DNA from: Ophiosphaerella korrae
Taxonomy: Eukaryota; Ascomycota; Dothideomycetes; Pleosporales; Phaeosphaeriaceae
Direction of reading: 5' to 3'
Assembly: GCA_028456385.1 (NCBI GenBank)
Contig: JALNQF010000020.1
Location: 248,001-312,000 of the forward strand
DNA: 64,000 nt
Shown: piece after piece, positions 31,349 through 43,872 of the stretch
Numbering within the stretch: the first letter of the stretch is position 1
Layout of the letters: each line of letters opens with the position of its first letter
Made by a program: the position numbers and the translations under genes
The notes under the pieces: generated by a model
What the model was told of the DNA's origin: nothing
Databases searched by the model: none
Seen by the model: only the letters and a program-made list of their open reading frames with translations

Positions 31349-33250
31349 ATGGTCATAAATATGCTCAGCCGGTGGTACAAATTATTGTGTGATTTCATCC
31401 TCCATGTTGGAGCCAAAATAATTCGCTCGTTTTTTTTTCTATTTTCAAGTTTTCCGAGACGCAGTACCCGTCCAAGTTTTAGTTGGGGTGATCTCTGGAT
31501 ACTAATTATCCGACTGATTGCCATTGGCCTTCTCACTACTGGAATTGTGTGGGGTGCGGCAGGCTTCCATGTTCGTTTGAAAGGACAGATTACTGTCTTT
31601 TGGTACTCTGTCACTGCGGACACACAACTAGCCCTACTAGGGGTTTTCAATAAAATACTCGATGTTCTGCTAGTCAGTTCGCTAGAGCGTACAGCATCGA
31701 TGTCAATCACAACATGGATGACGGCTACGAGGGCCTCCAATGATGAACGTGGAGCTATGTTTGGCGATTTCGACCTGAAGAATGAGTTGACGAAGCCTTG
31801 GATAACCATTTGGGCCTTCGTATGGAGGTGCCGGCACTTGAAATTCAACTTAAAGAGCATTTTTCGATTCCTATTGTGTTTGTGCATTTCGGTATGCGTG
31901 CTTCTGCAGGGTCTTGCCGTCAACACAATAGCCATTCCGAAACTTCGGTGGTATCCAATTAAACCATACCCGCACAGCGGATTCCCTATGACGAATAAAG
32001 CTCGCGAGCAAATGACAGTAAAGTATCCTAAAGTGTTCTTGCAAGAGGTGAGTTGGTGGATGCATATGAAGGCTGGTACTGACAACTTGGGAAACGAGGG
32101 AGCTCTAGATTGGGCACTTGCTCTGTCCGCTTCACGTTCTCTAGATGGCCTTTCTGACATTGTACCGGTTTGTTCAGTCAAAGAGAAAGGATGGCAACTT
32201 GTTCATGGCCGCGACTTAGGGGGAACGTTGCGATGGACAGGCCTCAATACAGATTTTGATGCAATCAAGCCAGTGGAATCGCTATCTGCCACGGATAAAC
32301 AGGTGTGGCAGGTGTTTAACTGGTTAAGAGAGAGTGGCCATGATCTGACAGCTGCATCAACTGGATGGACGGGAAACCTCACTCTCGTGGTTCCTGTTTT
32401 AAACACAATCTGCAAATATGTCGATGATGCCAAAGGGGTTGCAGAAGACTCGATGATAGTAATTGCCCCAAACGACCAACTTCCAGGGAGCTCAGACTTT
32501 ACCATTAAGTTTGGCCCCACAAGTGCTCAAAACAAAGGAGGCGTTGAGTGTACCATCACCTTTCGACAGGCACATCATTCGTTTGATATGTGGATTGTTG
32601 ACATGAAGGGCGTCGACTTGTCTTAGAATTACTACTCCAGCAAATACGATGGTAGATTGATGTACGAGATGCCGTTGCCACAGGATCACAAAATTGCCCA
32701 GGCCTTAGCCATTCAAACCCAAGGGGTTCTGACACGCATGAATCGACTGAATACAGGAAAAGGAATCGCACAATATTTCCTCCTCATCAGCCGAAAGCTC
32801 CAACAAGGTCATCCAGCCATCAAATCAGATGCCCACGGTCTGGCGGTTGTAGTCGCTGTACTAACTCAGAATCTGATTAGCTACAGCGATCAAATTCGTC
32901 CCGAGTTACCTTTGGAGCTCCCATCAGACCCCACCCACACCGTCACTTCTTTTCCTATACGATGGCAAATATACGGCTCAGGACCCCGTTTGGCATGGCA
33001 GTGGGCTGTGGTATTCGTCTTCGCTGTTGTCTTATCCACATTTTGTTTCGGCTTGTGGCAAACACTATGGTATTGGATGGGGCCAGGTGGCTGGACAGAG
33101 GTGCCAGGGATGATGGTGTTGGCACAAGCTAGTGGGCCATTGCAGGATATCGATGTCGAGGATAAGGCGAGTAAGAAGCTGTATTTTGTTGCTGAGGAAA
33201 GGAAAGGGAGATTATTTTTAGGGAGTCATGTGTGTAAGAAAGCAAAATAA
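31349..33250 (+). pseudogene. Multi-pass membrane protein of unknown function, one in-frame stop
   Basis: From ATG 31349 the frame runs to 33250, 633 codons without introns, broken only by TAG 32624-32626. Before it there are hydrophobic segments (WILIIRLIAIGLLTTGIVW near residue 50, FLLCLCISVCVLL near 175). After it comes one segment (LAWQWAVVFVFAVVLSTFCF near 560). The layout, TM helices around a large soluble middle, resembles lineage-specific fungal membrane proteins often next to HET or ankyrin genes; no domain was recognised. The stop is one C-to-T step from CAG and the sequence after it reads smoothly in the same frame, so it is a recent nonsense mutation, a sequencing error or a genuine shorter protein of 425 residues. 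Confidence 0.65.
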
Positions 33251-33749
33251 GTGGCTACTAATTCGTAGATAGTACCACCTGTGGAAGCCGAGGCAACGTT
33301 TTTGTACATTGTTAATAAACCAGCTGTCGTTCACCCATAGCTACATTCGGGCATAGATCCGGGACATCATGCTCAAATAAATAATCCTCCCTCTCGATTC
33401 ATCCTTAATGGGGAATTGAGGCCATAATTTGTACATGGAGCGTTCAAAATATCGGGTTAGAGTTTCTTGTCCGGGACAACATCTTTGGTTAGAAGAAAGG
33501 TCGAGAATCTTTGGAACAACTCCATTGTGTTGACCACACCAAGTTACTATGCATAATTGAGCATTTCCATCGTCTAGAACGATCCAATTATCATCAAGAC
33601 CCCAAATATCGTAGGAAGTTATTCGTCCTCTTGTTCCAAATCATGGTAGCCGTAGCAACCTCATTAACTGCCTCACTTCCATACAATTTTCTCCATGCTA
33701 CCTCTTATCCGGTCCACTTGCTTTCCATCCGTTACTGTATGCTTGCCAC
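33251..33749. other. Intergenic
   Basis: Between convergent genes; short frames only, including a 152-residue plus-strand frame overlapping the next gene antisense that has no features. Confidence 0.4.
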
Positions 33750-35312
33750 TCACAAGTTCCTTGGCCCGCACAGTCCGACTTTCTCAACCGTCAACTCATA
33801 TTTTGTCGAACCCAGGCCAGACCCATTAAACTTGCTCTTCCAGTACTTTTCCTCGTCCCCCTTTGCCATCGCCAGATCCTTTGCCTTCTTGCTAAGCTCC
33901 GCTAAATTCTCCAACTGCCAATGCTTCGCCAATGCCTTCGGATTCTTTTCGTGGCTGAGCTCAACCTGAACATTCTTAGCAGCCCGGTTGGCGGCATCAA
34001 GGGTAGTGTAGCATTCTGTACACGCGAGTGGAGAGTACACGCGAATAGTCGTCTTAGTGTTCTCGGAGGCCTCAGTGTCGGACTCGTCGGGCGATGGAAT
34101 TAACTTGGACAGTCTCAACACATACACATTCTTAGAGATGAAGTGTGTATGCTTTAGCGCCTTGTATGTGGTTGCGGAGTGTGACGAGACTTCATTACGC
34201 TCGACCCAGATCTTCATTGAGCTCGTCTTGTATGGATACTCGATGGGCGAAAACGTGCCCATGAGCACATTACAGCCAGCATCATCTATTTTAATACTGC
34301 AGTCGCCGAAATTGATCTGGAAGAATTCTTGATACTGCTGTTGTGCGATATTGAATAGGTGTGCGGCTTGGGTATTTGCCTCTCCGACATCAGTGTAGGC
34401 GCGAGAGATTAGCTTTGTTGCATTGACTTCCTGCTCGCTCTTGTTATGCGGCCAGATTTTTTGAATGATGCTGTACTCGAAATATGGCTCGGTGTATGGA
34501 CGTGGCGCAAGCGAGGTGCTGAGGGCTGACTCTGGAGCCAACAGCTTCATAGAAACGGTGGAAAGTGGTGCCGATGGCATGGCCTGCTGTCCAAGCATGG
34601 TCAATCGAGACTCTTGGGTGTTCGGTTCTTGGTTTGAATGCGATGTGGCCTTCGCACGCGGTATTAGAATTGAGGTGATGTTGTTGGTGCTGATGATCGT
34701 GGGGGTGTTAGGGCCTTGAGATGAGCTCGCATTAGCGGCTACTAATCCCTTGTGGTAATCCTTTGGCTTAATAACTCCCGGTGTATCTAATTTATGGCGC
34801 TGCATACTTATTTTTTGAGGCTCGGTTGGACCTTCACTTGGTTCAAACAAGGGACCGGACGCTAAGTCTGGTGGAGATGCCAATTCTGGCCTTTTGGGTG
34901 CCGGCAGGCCCTTCTCCAGACCTTCGTTAGTGTCTGACCCCTTTCTTTTATGGGTTGAAGGCGTTTTGTGTAGTCCATGCGATATTTTGTCTTCATTTGA
35001 CCCTGTCACAGTCAGTACCTTTCTTGTGCATCATGCATGTTGATCGTTGTTACTTCGAATATCGTGCATGAGGCCACCAAGGAAGGTTTTAGCTTTAGCC
35101 TCTTCCCTTGCCTTGCTTCTTTCTTTATTCCGGGCAAGCGCCTTGCGAAGGCTGTCCCTGTTGGCCTGGCGACGAGTAGAACTAGAGTCACTAGTTCTAC
35201 TCGTGCCCGTTGCGCGCCCTTCGCCGCTTACTTCATCTGAGTAAAGCGGGGACGTGGTTGGATACTCTGTGTCCGCCTTTGGAGCGGTCGGGGCCCCACT
35301 CAGGTTCGTCAT
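33750..35312 (-). CDS. Hypothetical protein, probably nuclear
   Basis: Two exons, 35312-35054 and 35002-33750, join across a 51-nt intron with GTAACA donor, a CTGAC branch-like site and ACAG acceptor, giving 503 residues. The N-terminal third is Ser/Thr/Pro-rich with a basic patch (RKALARNKERSKAREEAKAK) that could be a coiled coil or nuclear signal. A second basic stretch (HKRKGSD) follows. The C-terminal half (about 230-503) looks folded, with EYSIIQKIWPHNKS, QEFFQINFGDC and HTHFISKNVYVLRLS, and has two close cysteines (ACTEC). I do not recognise the family. The neighbours are a damaged membrane gene and AT-leaning spacer, so this may be lineage-specific. Confidence 0.7.
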
Positions 35313-36292
35313 CTTGTATTCCCTGGCTTAATGTTGATCGGCTACTGCAGAGAGTTAGATATGAAGATCGTTCCAGTATACGCGTTCTTCAATAGAATGT
35401 CAGTAGGCAGCAAGGCAAGGCGGTGGGCGTGTATGCAAGTCAAAGGCTGTTGTTAGAAGGTAAGCGTTGGGAGGTAAATATTGAAAAGTAAGTGTTGAAA
35501 GGTGAGTGTTGAAAAGTTCGTTTTGATTTCACTACTGAGTGTGGGCAGAGGCAAAGGTGCAAACGAAAAGATGCGCTAGTAGGCACCAAAGCAAAGAATT
35601 TAATTAGCCAATAAAGGCTGACTTCGGATCTCTATATTCGAAGTGAATCACATTTGGAACCTTCTAGTCTCGGTAACTTAGGGTTAGTCTCCAACAGTTT
35701 GAGTTCTTGGGGTGAATGATAACGGAGTAGCAGACCATCCCTAAGAGCCTTTCGAAAGATACTTTTAAAAAAGAATTGGTAGGTGCTTTATTAATCGAAT
35801 TTGAAAAGCCGTGGTGGATGAGGTCTCACCTTCACTTTTGTCTCTACGGCTGGCCTCGGTTCGCACAGTGCAAATAGGTAGGTGCCTCGACTACTCTGAT
35901 ATCATAACAGAGACAAATATGTCTAACGCCAAAAATTATCACCATAAGCCCACTCCGTACTTCACCAGTATGCCCTGCTTGACATGCTACCTGGTCTGGA
36001 TGGAGACGCGAACCATATTAGCTGCCTTGCTACAAGAAAGGCTCACTTGAGAAATCCATTAGAGTTTTTGATATCAGCTATACATTAAGGATGCGTAGTT
36101 TTATTTCGTATTCTATGTAGGGATGAAAGATGGAAAAAATGAGAGCTCCATGTCGTGTAGATTAGTCAGCCGCGCTAACTTCAGTCCCCACTACGAAGTA
36201 ACTCAAATTTGACATTGAGTATTGTGCACCCAGCATTGGGGTAACGAATGTCGGCGTCAAATACAATGACAGAAAGCACTTCGATCCCAATC
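35313..36292. other. Intergenic, about 1 kb
   Basis: No gene is supported. Short GTGTTGAAA-type repeats occur near 35460-35520. The region lies between divergent genes and should contain both promoters. Confidence 0.4.
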
Positions 36293-39200
36293 ATGCCAAT
36301 ACCGGAAAGCAAATTGCGAAGTCTAGCCAGAAGTGCCCCAAAAGCTCTACCAAATTTCACGGAGAAGGACTCTGCAACCGGTGTCAAGTAAGAATGCAAA
36401 GTCCGTGAACTTCAAGTTGGCGATAAAGGTGGCACTAATAATAGTTTAGAGAGCTCCATGCTATCCTTGATCCGATCTTAGAGACAGCAGGTTTACCAGA
36501 CCTAAATCCAGGTCATCGGGCAGCGGCGTCAAATGCAATATGCGCCGTCATTGAGTGTTGCCGATCTTCAGCCTCTGAGTATGTGCGTAAAGAGATTTTG
36601 GATGATTCTATCTGGTTTCGAGGCCTTGAAATCTACTTGCAGAGATCGGATAATGCCAAGGGTAAATCTATGAGACAGATCCTCCTGGTTCTAGCAAACG
36701 TCATTAGGAAGGATGCAAGCTCACAGGCAATCGAAAACTGTGACAAAGCGGCAACCATGTTTTTGGATATTATTTGTGAAAGGCAAGATCGCACCAAGGT
36801 CAAGCCAGCACTACAAGGGTTGGCTCACTTCCTTCATCGTGAAGTAGTCACGATTGCGCAGCTTGTGGAGATTTACGAAAAATTTCTGAATCGCCTATCA
36901 ATCACACAAAAAACGTACTCATCTGTAAAGAAGCTATTTCAAGCTTTCTTGGCGTGGGTCGTACATCATGATACATCCCTTTCCGCTGGACATCTGGTCA
37001 AGAATTTTCTCTTTCAAGCCCGCAAGCTCCCAACTTATTCAACTGTGTCAGAAAATGGAGTTATGCGGCCACTGTGGATTGAGCCACTCGTCCTGACACT
37101 CCATGACTGGCCAGATCGGATGCAGGAATTCAAAACACATATCTTTCCTCATTGCTTTCTTCCCAACATCGACGAATACATTTGCTTCTTGTCTTATATG
37201 AACTTTGGTGTGCATATTCAGTCTAAGGGCTCACTTCCCGAAGTTTTTCAAAGAAACAGGGAACGTGAAAATAGATTGGATCAACTAGAAGAGTTCAAAA
37301 TTTTGCTAGCAGCTATAGAAGCTGGTAAAGAGCTGACGATAATTCGAGATAATGGTGGGGTCCCTAGATTATACAAGAAGGCAAAAACTGACCTGTTTTA
37401 CAGACTACAGGGTCACTAACACTATCAAAATTCACGAAGGCGTCATCTATCTACCGGATGATATATTTGGGCCGTGGATGACGAACCCTGTACCAGGAGT
37501 AAGACTTGCTGGAATGTTTCTGTCTGTCTATTCGACTGCCGTAACTCGCCCTATGACTGGTGGCATCTTCAACTCCCTCAGAATGAATCTTGGTCATCTC
37601 CACACAGATACCGATGCGAATTTTCGTCGCGAGATCCATGGTTACACCCAAAAGCTGTTTGACCGCCTAAGGGCTAGTACTGCCACTCTGGCAAAGGGCA
37701 TGGTGAAAACCAGTAGTTCAACGGACAGCCGACTACCAATACCTCAAACCTGCTTTCATCAAAGAGCATCAACCATGGCGCGTTTGCAACCTGATCCGCT
37801 CTTCGAGTCTCTCACATTTTTAGTGTGGTATATCCGATTTCTTGAGTGGGAGCTCCGCCCTACTGCCTCTTATCAGAGGAGAATTACAGCGTTACAATCA
37901 CTCAAGATTGTTCTACGATCTGGGTTGGATGCAGGAGTGCCTCATTCCCATCTGTCCAAGTCTGCACAAGGGCAGCTGAATTGGGCACATGGCCTGGCCA
38001 TCGCAAATCCTAGGTTGTCACGTCTTCTCATGGATCTTATCTTAGATCCATTTGATGACATCCGCGATTCTGCGATATCAATTTTACAAATGTGCTTGTT
38101 AGCTCAGCCAATTGCAGGACAAAACGCTGTGCTGGCAATCATACCTCACCTCTTAGACCGCGCCGAGACTGTACAGCTTCGCACGGGTCGAGCTGACCAG
38201 GCAGATGGTGTTGCTCGGGGTTATTCACTGCTATACTCGTTACTGGACAACCATCCCGGACCATCTAACCCAACTTTATTTGCGTCTAGCCTCGAAGTCT
38301 TTTTGTATCTAACGCGGCAGCTGAGAAATACACTCTCGTACGCAGAGCAAAATATATCAGAAGCAGTTAATGGGCGACCTGTACATGGAACGTTTGCGGC
38401 ATTGAGGTGCGTATGCAGAACATATTGGGATATCCACAATGCTAATCCGGGTTAGATATATTGCCGATCAAGATCAGTTTTACAGATCATTATCTATCAC
38501 ATCTACAGAGTCATTAGGTCAATGGGAGGAAGCTCATGGCCAGATTTTAGAGTACATTGAATTGTTTTGGGTTTGCATCCAGCATATACTATGTGCAGAT
38601 GCGCCCGAAGGTCTGGTCCCAGATGAAATCGATGATGCATCGAGCCTTGACACGAAAGAAATATTAAGTTACTCTTGGAGAGGCCTAAAAGAGGCCAGGT
38701 ATGTAATAGCTCTGTCTGCAAACATATCTAATCGCGTTAGTGTCTTACTTCGAGTTATCATATCAAGAGCTCCAATCGGTGACGATGACCGTGCGCTCCT
38801 TACGCCTGCTAATTTTGAGAGGTTGGGTAGGCTTTGCTTCACACAACTTTTAGAGCTACGCCATCGAGGCGCCTTCTCTACTGTTTCTCAAACTTTCGCA
38901 GCATTTTGTCGCCGCTGTGCATCCTCCACTATACCAAAATTACGTGCGCTACCTGAGATTTGGTACCAAGTATGTTTGAATGTGTTTGCAACGTTTACAT
39001 TACTTATAATTACAGGAAACATTTCGCTCAATACAAGACAAAGCTAGCGCCATTACTCGAAGATCTGCTGGAATCCCGGCACTTATGGCAAGCATTATTG
39101 CTGCAGATACAGACAAACTTTTCCCTCGCGCTATGAAAGAACTGGTCGCAGAGGCCACGGTTGAAGCGCAAAGCGTAAACATTCAAGAGAGCCGTCTTCC

Positions 39201-41529
39201 ACAAGTACATGCCATCAATTGCATTAAAGAATTTTTCACGACATCAAGACTCAATGTCGCCTCCGAGGCCTATATGGGGCAGGGCCTTGAGCTTGCCGCA
39301 AGAACCTTGAATTCAAAAATGTATCTCCCCTTATTCATATTTATGAATAGAAATTTTTACTGACATACTGTAGATGGCCCATTCGCAATTGCAGTCTTAT
39401 GCTCTTCAAGGCATTGATCGAGCGACTGCTAGGCAGTGACGAGGCTCAAGACTGGAAAGAAAAAGATCGAGCAAAGACATCCCGCTTCTCATATGATAAT
39501 TATCCCAGCCTGGTCGGCATACTGTCCGATCTCTTGAATCCAGAGGGTCCATTGAAACAGTCGATTGAGGAAACACCCGATAGCAGCTCGCCACTTGATC
39601 TTCATGGTGCTGAAGGCGTTTTCCCCGCATTACAAATTCTGCGACAAGCACGGCCTCCTATAGACAGCACGAAGCCCATCATGACGTCCGTCGAAAAGCT
39701 ATTTTCAAGCCCACATTGGCATTTGCGTGATATGGCAGCACGTACGGTAGTATCGCTATGCTCTACACACGAGTTGTATAATGCTATTTTCACGCTTCTA
39801 TCTGCTGGAAATGGTCCACATAACTTACAGCATGGAACCCTTCTGTCAGCAAAGTATATGATTAGGAAATTACTCCAGGATTCTGATGATCTTAGTAAGT
39901 CAGCGGGTATGTAATATATCAGTGATTCTCTAACCTATGGCAGATACCAAAGACTTCTGTCGCATGATGGAAGACTTGAGCGAGTTTATCGAGCATAGGT
40001 ACATTACCAGCAACTGTCCGTTCATTAGATCCACCTTCCTCGACATCGTCAACCTATGTGGCTTGGCCACTTTACGAAGGCCTATATCTTCTTCCATTTT
40101 AATAGCATGGCAAGGACTCACATCAAATGTCTCTCTCGGCCCGGAGTATGCTCTTGTAGTCAGTGGAGCAGCAAGTGATGCCTTGTTGAGACAATCGCTA
40201 ACACAAGCATTCTTCATTGACCGAATCATACTCCGTGATAACAGCTTGAAACAGATGACCTCGAACGAATACCAAGGTATTGGCGAGGCATTAATGCTTC
40301 TTGCTACTGAGGACCCAGATTCTTGCTGCGTGGCACTTGGCACACTTGACAAGATCCTCACAACCATATCACCAAACGGTGTTAACATTCCCCTCGACCT
40401 GGTCATGGCACAGGTACACCAAGTAGTCCTACATGCCACCGACGCAGAAGTCGTCTCAAAAGCCCAAGCTGTCCTAGCAAACAGCCTCACAAACGACACT
40501 CTCAAAACCTCCTTCTTCACTCTCACCACCTCACCACAGATCCTCCTCACACTTACCAAGCTCGAAACTCAATGCCTCTCCGCTGCCCCATCAAACATGC
40601 AAAGCGCCCTCCACCTCCTCGGCTTCTTCCTCGACCACGCACACACCGTCTCCAAAGCACACTTCCCCTCCATCCTTCACACCACAGCCCGCTACATCCG
40701 CCTCCTCCGCATGACCATCATTGACACCAACCCCTTTGACATGCGCTTCGCCGCCATCCAATCGCTCTCCGCCCTCTCCACCCTCTGGTCTCTCCTACGC
40801 ACGCCCCGCACCGCCCCCCTCCTCCTCGGCCTCACCCTCACCCTCTACGACACACTCACCGACGACGACGACGAAATCCGCGACATGGCCGCACACACCG
40901 CCGCCACGCTTCTCCACGCACAACACCACGCCGCCACGCCCACCGTCCCGCTACTCGCCACCCACCGCCTCGCAACCTTCCTCGCACACGCCTTCCCCAA
41001 CGACAAAAACCTCGCCACACAAGCCCTGCGCCGCTTAACTAACACCCCGGCCCCAACCCCACTCTTCACCACCCCGTTCCCCGCCCAGTTGTCCCGCGAC
41101 CGACAAGAAGATACCGCGCTCTTTGCCACGGAGAAGCAGAACTTGTACAAAGACGATGTGCTCGATGCAGTCCTCTGGTCGCGCGTCCTGTGCGCAGTGA
41201 CTCCGTGCTATGCGCCGCAGCTTGGGGCGTGGGTAGTGGGTGCGTTGGCGCACTTGTGTGAAGTAGCGAAGCAAGAGGCAGACGGGGCGTTGGGGTGGAG
41301 TAGTAAGGCGGAGGTGTTTGCGTTGGGGATGAGAGTGTTGTGTGGGGCGGAGGTGGTGGTTAGGTGGGGAGGGAGGGAGAGGGGGGATGTGGTGGTTGCG
41401 TTGGACAGGTTTGTAAGGGTGGAGGGGTTGAATGGAGTGTGGAGGGGGAGGGGGGAGAGGGTGCTTGAGGGGGAGGTTGTGAGGGTTTTGAAGGCGGTTG
41501 TGCGGAGGATGGGGGGTTGGCGTGAGTGA
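36293..41529 (+). CDS. THADA / Trm732-type HEAT-repeat protein (tRNA 2'-O-methylation partner)
   Basis: Eight exons are predicted: 36293-36387, 36450-37354, 37404-38406, 38456-38698, 38741-38969, 39016-39320, 39374-39894 and 39944-41529, 1628 residues. All junctions keep frame. Recognisable blocks of the DUF2428/THADA family include LVWYIRFLEWELRPTASYQR, DDIRDSAISIL, LCFTQLLELRHRGAFSTVSQ, RRSAGIPALMASIIAAD and WPIRNCSLMLFKALIERL. In yeast Trm732 pairs with the methyltransferase Trm7 to modify position 32 of tRNA anticodon loops. Length is in the family range. The short first exon is inferred from a good GTAAGA donor and in-frame join and is the least certain part. Intron 4 (38699-38740) is only 42 nt, a multiple of three and free of stops, so it may be retained at times. 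The 3' 330 bp change from C-ending to G-ending codons. Confidence 0.88.
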
Positions 41530-41785
41530 GGTCGTAGGGTTGTGTTTTTTGCATCGTCGTCGTTTGCTTGTCGTATGCAGTGCAAGTTTGCTAGACGTGG
41601 GAACAGACTTCACGAGTTTCCACACTAGGTAATCGCGCCATTCAAAGCGAAAAATGTCTGTTTCGATTCATTATCCCATGTCAAATTTAAAGCTGAATGA
41701 AACCACTCCATCGCCAAAAAAACGAAATTGCCACCAAAAAGCCGTATAAAGAAGCCCATCCAAAAAGCTGCGCCTCAGGAGGTTC
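41530..41785. other. Convergent 3' intergenic region, THADA / DGAT1
   Basis: The 256 bp between stop codons should hold both polyadenylation regions. Confidence 0.5.
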
Positions 41786-43435
41786 CTACCGTCTCAGAAA
41801 CATATGCAGCGCCGGGCTTTCCTGCACTTGCTTCGAAACAGAACCAAACTTGGCCTGCCAAGCAAAGAAGTATAAAAGTGCCGCAAGAGGTTGTCCCACG
41901 AGACAAAAGCTGATCCAAAAAATCATGTTGCCTGCGACTTTGCCCTGGATAAATCGCCACTTCTGCACCACGTCGGTGAGCGCAATAAGCGGTATTTGAA
42001 TCATCATGCCGGCGAAGGCGACGCCAATGATATTGTGTGTTGGCACACCAACGAGGAGCTCGTGGAGGACGCCAGAGAAGAGGAAGACGATGATTTGGGC
42101 TAAAGCGGGTGGACAGCCGCGTCCAACGAGGGGGCTGTAGATGTGGCGTCGCATGAAATTTGTCACGGGCTTATTCCAGGTTGTCCAGTACACGCGGATG
42201 CTACTCACATTCCACCAGTCACCGTAAAATTCGCGGTCACCGAAACGCATGACTTCGGCTAGGGCATTGAGGGCGGACTGGAAAAGCGCGAAGAAGCCGC
42301 AAAGCCAACAGAAGACGGAGATGGTGGAGAGTTTCATGATTCGTTCAGCAATTGACGTAAAGTTAAGCGTCAAAATCTTGTCAAGCGAATTTTGAAGGAG
42401 CGGCGCAGCGTACTGGGCAGAAGCGATCCAGATGACGATGCTGAGGCCTAAGACTTCAGCAAGGCGCTTGAAGACAAAAGGCCAGCGAATCTTGTCCGTG
42501 CGTGGGTAGACTGGCTGGTAAACAAGAGTCGGTGCCCACCAGAAATAGCAGAGATTGTGAAAATTGATATTCTGTGGGTATGGACAGTCCTTGTATAGCT
42601 CAGGCAGAGGGTCAGCTTGTTTTGGGTGCAGGTATGCATGGCGAAGGTCGCGGTTCGTAAAGGCATACGAGGCGCACTTGAGGAAAACGATGACGGCGTG
42701 GAATTCGCACATGGTTCCGATGCCCGGATGGTATATGTTGTAGTAGACGTACTTGTTCGCAATGTATAGATTGAGTGTGGCATTGACGCTATGGAAGAAG
42801 GCGACAATGTACCAGGTGGCATTGAAGCTCCGCAAGGCGGCCGCATATTTCGCGGGAGTGTCATGGTCGCTCTCCTCGGAGATGCGAGCAAAGGCTCGCT
42901 TGGCCTGCCATGCTGCAGCAAGCTCGATGAGGTAGGTAACGAAAAGATGGGCGGGAACGAGCAGGTAGAGGAGCAGGCCGGTGACGACGTCGGACCGCGA
43001 ATAATCGTGGCAGCTGATGCATATCAAGACGCCATACTAAATCAATTAGCATCACACTATGGAATGGAAGCTAAAAAGGTACCTTTTGTAGATTTACAAT
43101 CATTAATCGCAGATTGGAGACAACTATTGCCCATCAGCCATGCCACAAGTAGACGTGGTGTGTTGGTGGGAAGGGAGCCTACTAAGAACTAAGATCATGA
43201 GATTGCGAAAACCAACGAAGCTGGGCGACTGTTCCGAGTCCTGGCTGAGGCACGAGTTCCGTTGCAGCGAATGTGTTGCGAAGACATGGCGGTATTTGGT
43301 ATCCCGAATGCGTTTGGCAGTGCTCCTGGTTTCTTTGTACTCGCTGGGCTTTCGGCGATGGAGGGACCCCTTTTGAGGCATATCAATGGTGGTAGCGATA
43401 GTCGGCTCGGTCATTGTCGAGGTTGACGTGGCCAT
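41786..43435 (-). CDS. Diacylglycerol O-acyltransferase, DGAT1 type (MBOAT family)
   Basis: Three exons, 43435-43183, 43123-43083 and 43036-41786, give 514 residues. The 41-nt middle exon is supported by frame and by smooth sequence (VSNLRLMIVNLQK then YGVLI). Eight or more hydrophobic segments follow. FYGDWWN near residue 373 matches the acyl-CoA-binding FYxDWWN motif, and His423 in LHELLVGVP is the MBOAT catalytic histidine. The N-terminal 60 residues are polar (HRRKPSEYKETRS). The enzyme makes triacylglycerol from diacylglycerol and acyl-CoA in the ER. Sterol acyltransferases ARE1/ARE2 share the motif; the HELLVGVP context fits DGAT1 better. Confidence 0.88.
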
Positions 43436-43872
43436 GACTGGATTGGAGGAGAAGAGAAGGGAGCTGACAAGACAATTCCTTCCCCTCGAGTCGGCCGAGG
43501 TTTCTATATGATGATCAAACTATTCGCGAGTACGGATGTTTGGAATGACGCACGGAAGCGGCAATTGGGACCAAAACAGCTCCTGGGCCCTAGACACCGC
43601 TGGGCGGGGCACGGCGAGGATAAATACTCCATGGCGGGCGTCCGGCTCGGCAGACAAAGACACGGCGGAAGGTTGTTTCTGTTGAATCAATCGCCCCTCA
43701 GCGGGGACCTAGCTATCATGCATGCATGCATGTGCGCCGTTGTGGTTGGTAAGGTGTGGCTTGCGTGCCAAGACCCAGACCGCGACAGCTCCCATGTCTT
43801 TGTCGCGAAACACGTGCTGCTGCTTTCATTCATGAGGCGCAACTGCGTTCCATGTCAGTGCAATAGACCACC
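43436..43872. promoter_or_regulatory. Divergent promoter region, DGAT1 / PFS2
   Basis: The 437 bp between start codons include a CATGCATGCATGC palindromic run near 43718-43731. Both promoters lie here. Confidence 0.5.

Noticed and set aside
31330..32181. 283-codon minus-strand ORF opposite the membrane protein
   Set aside because: Antisense to hydrophobic segments with basic, featureless sequence.
43718..43731. CATG repeat in the DGAT1/PFS2 promoter as a regulatory palindrome
   Set aside because: Short simple repeat; no known factor assigned with confidence.
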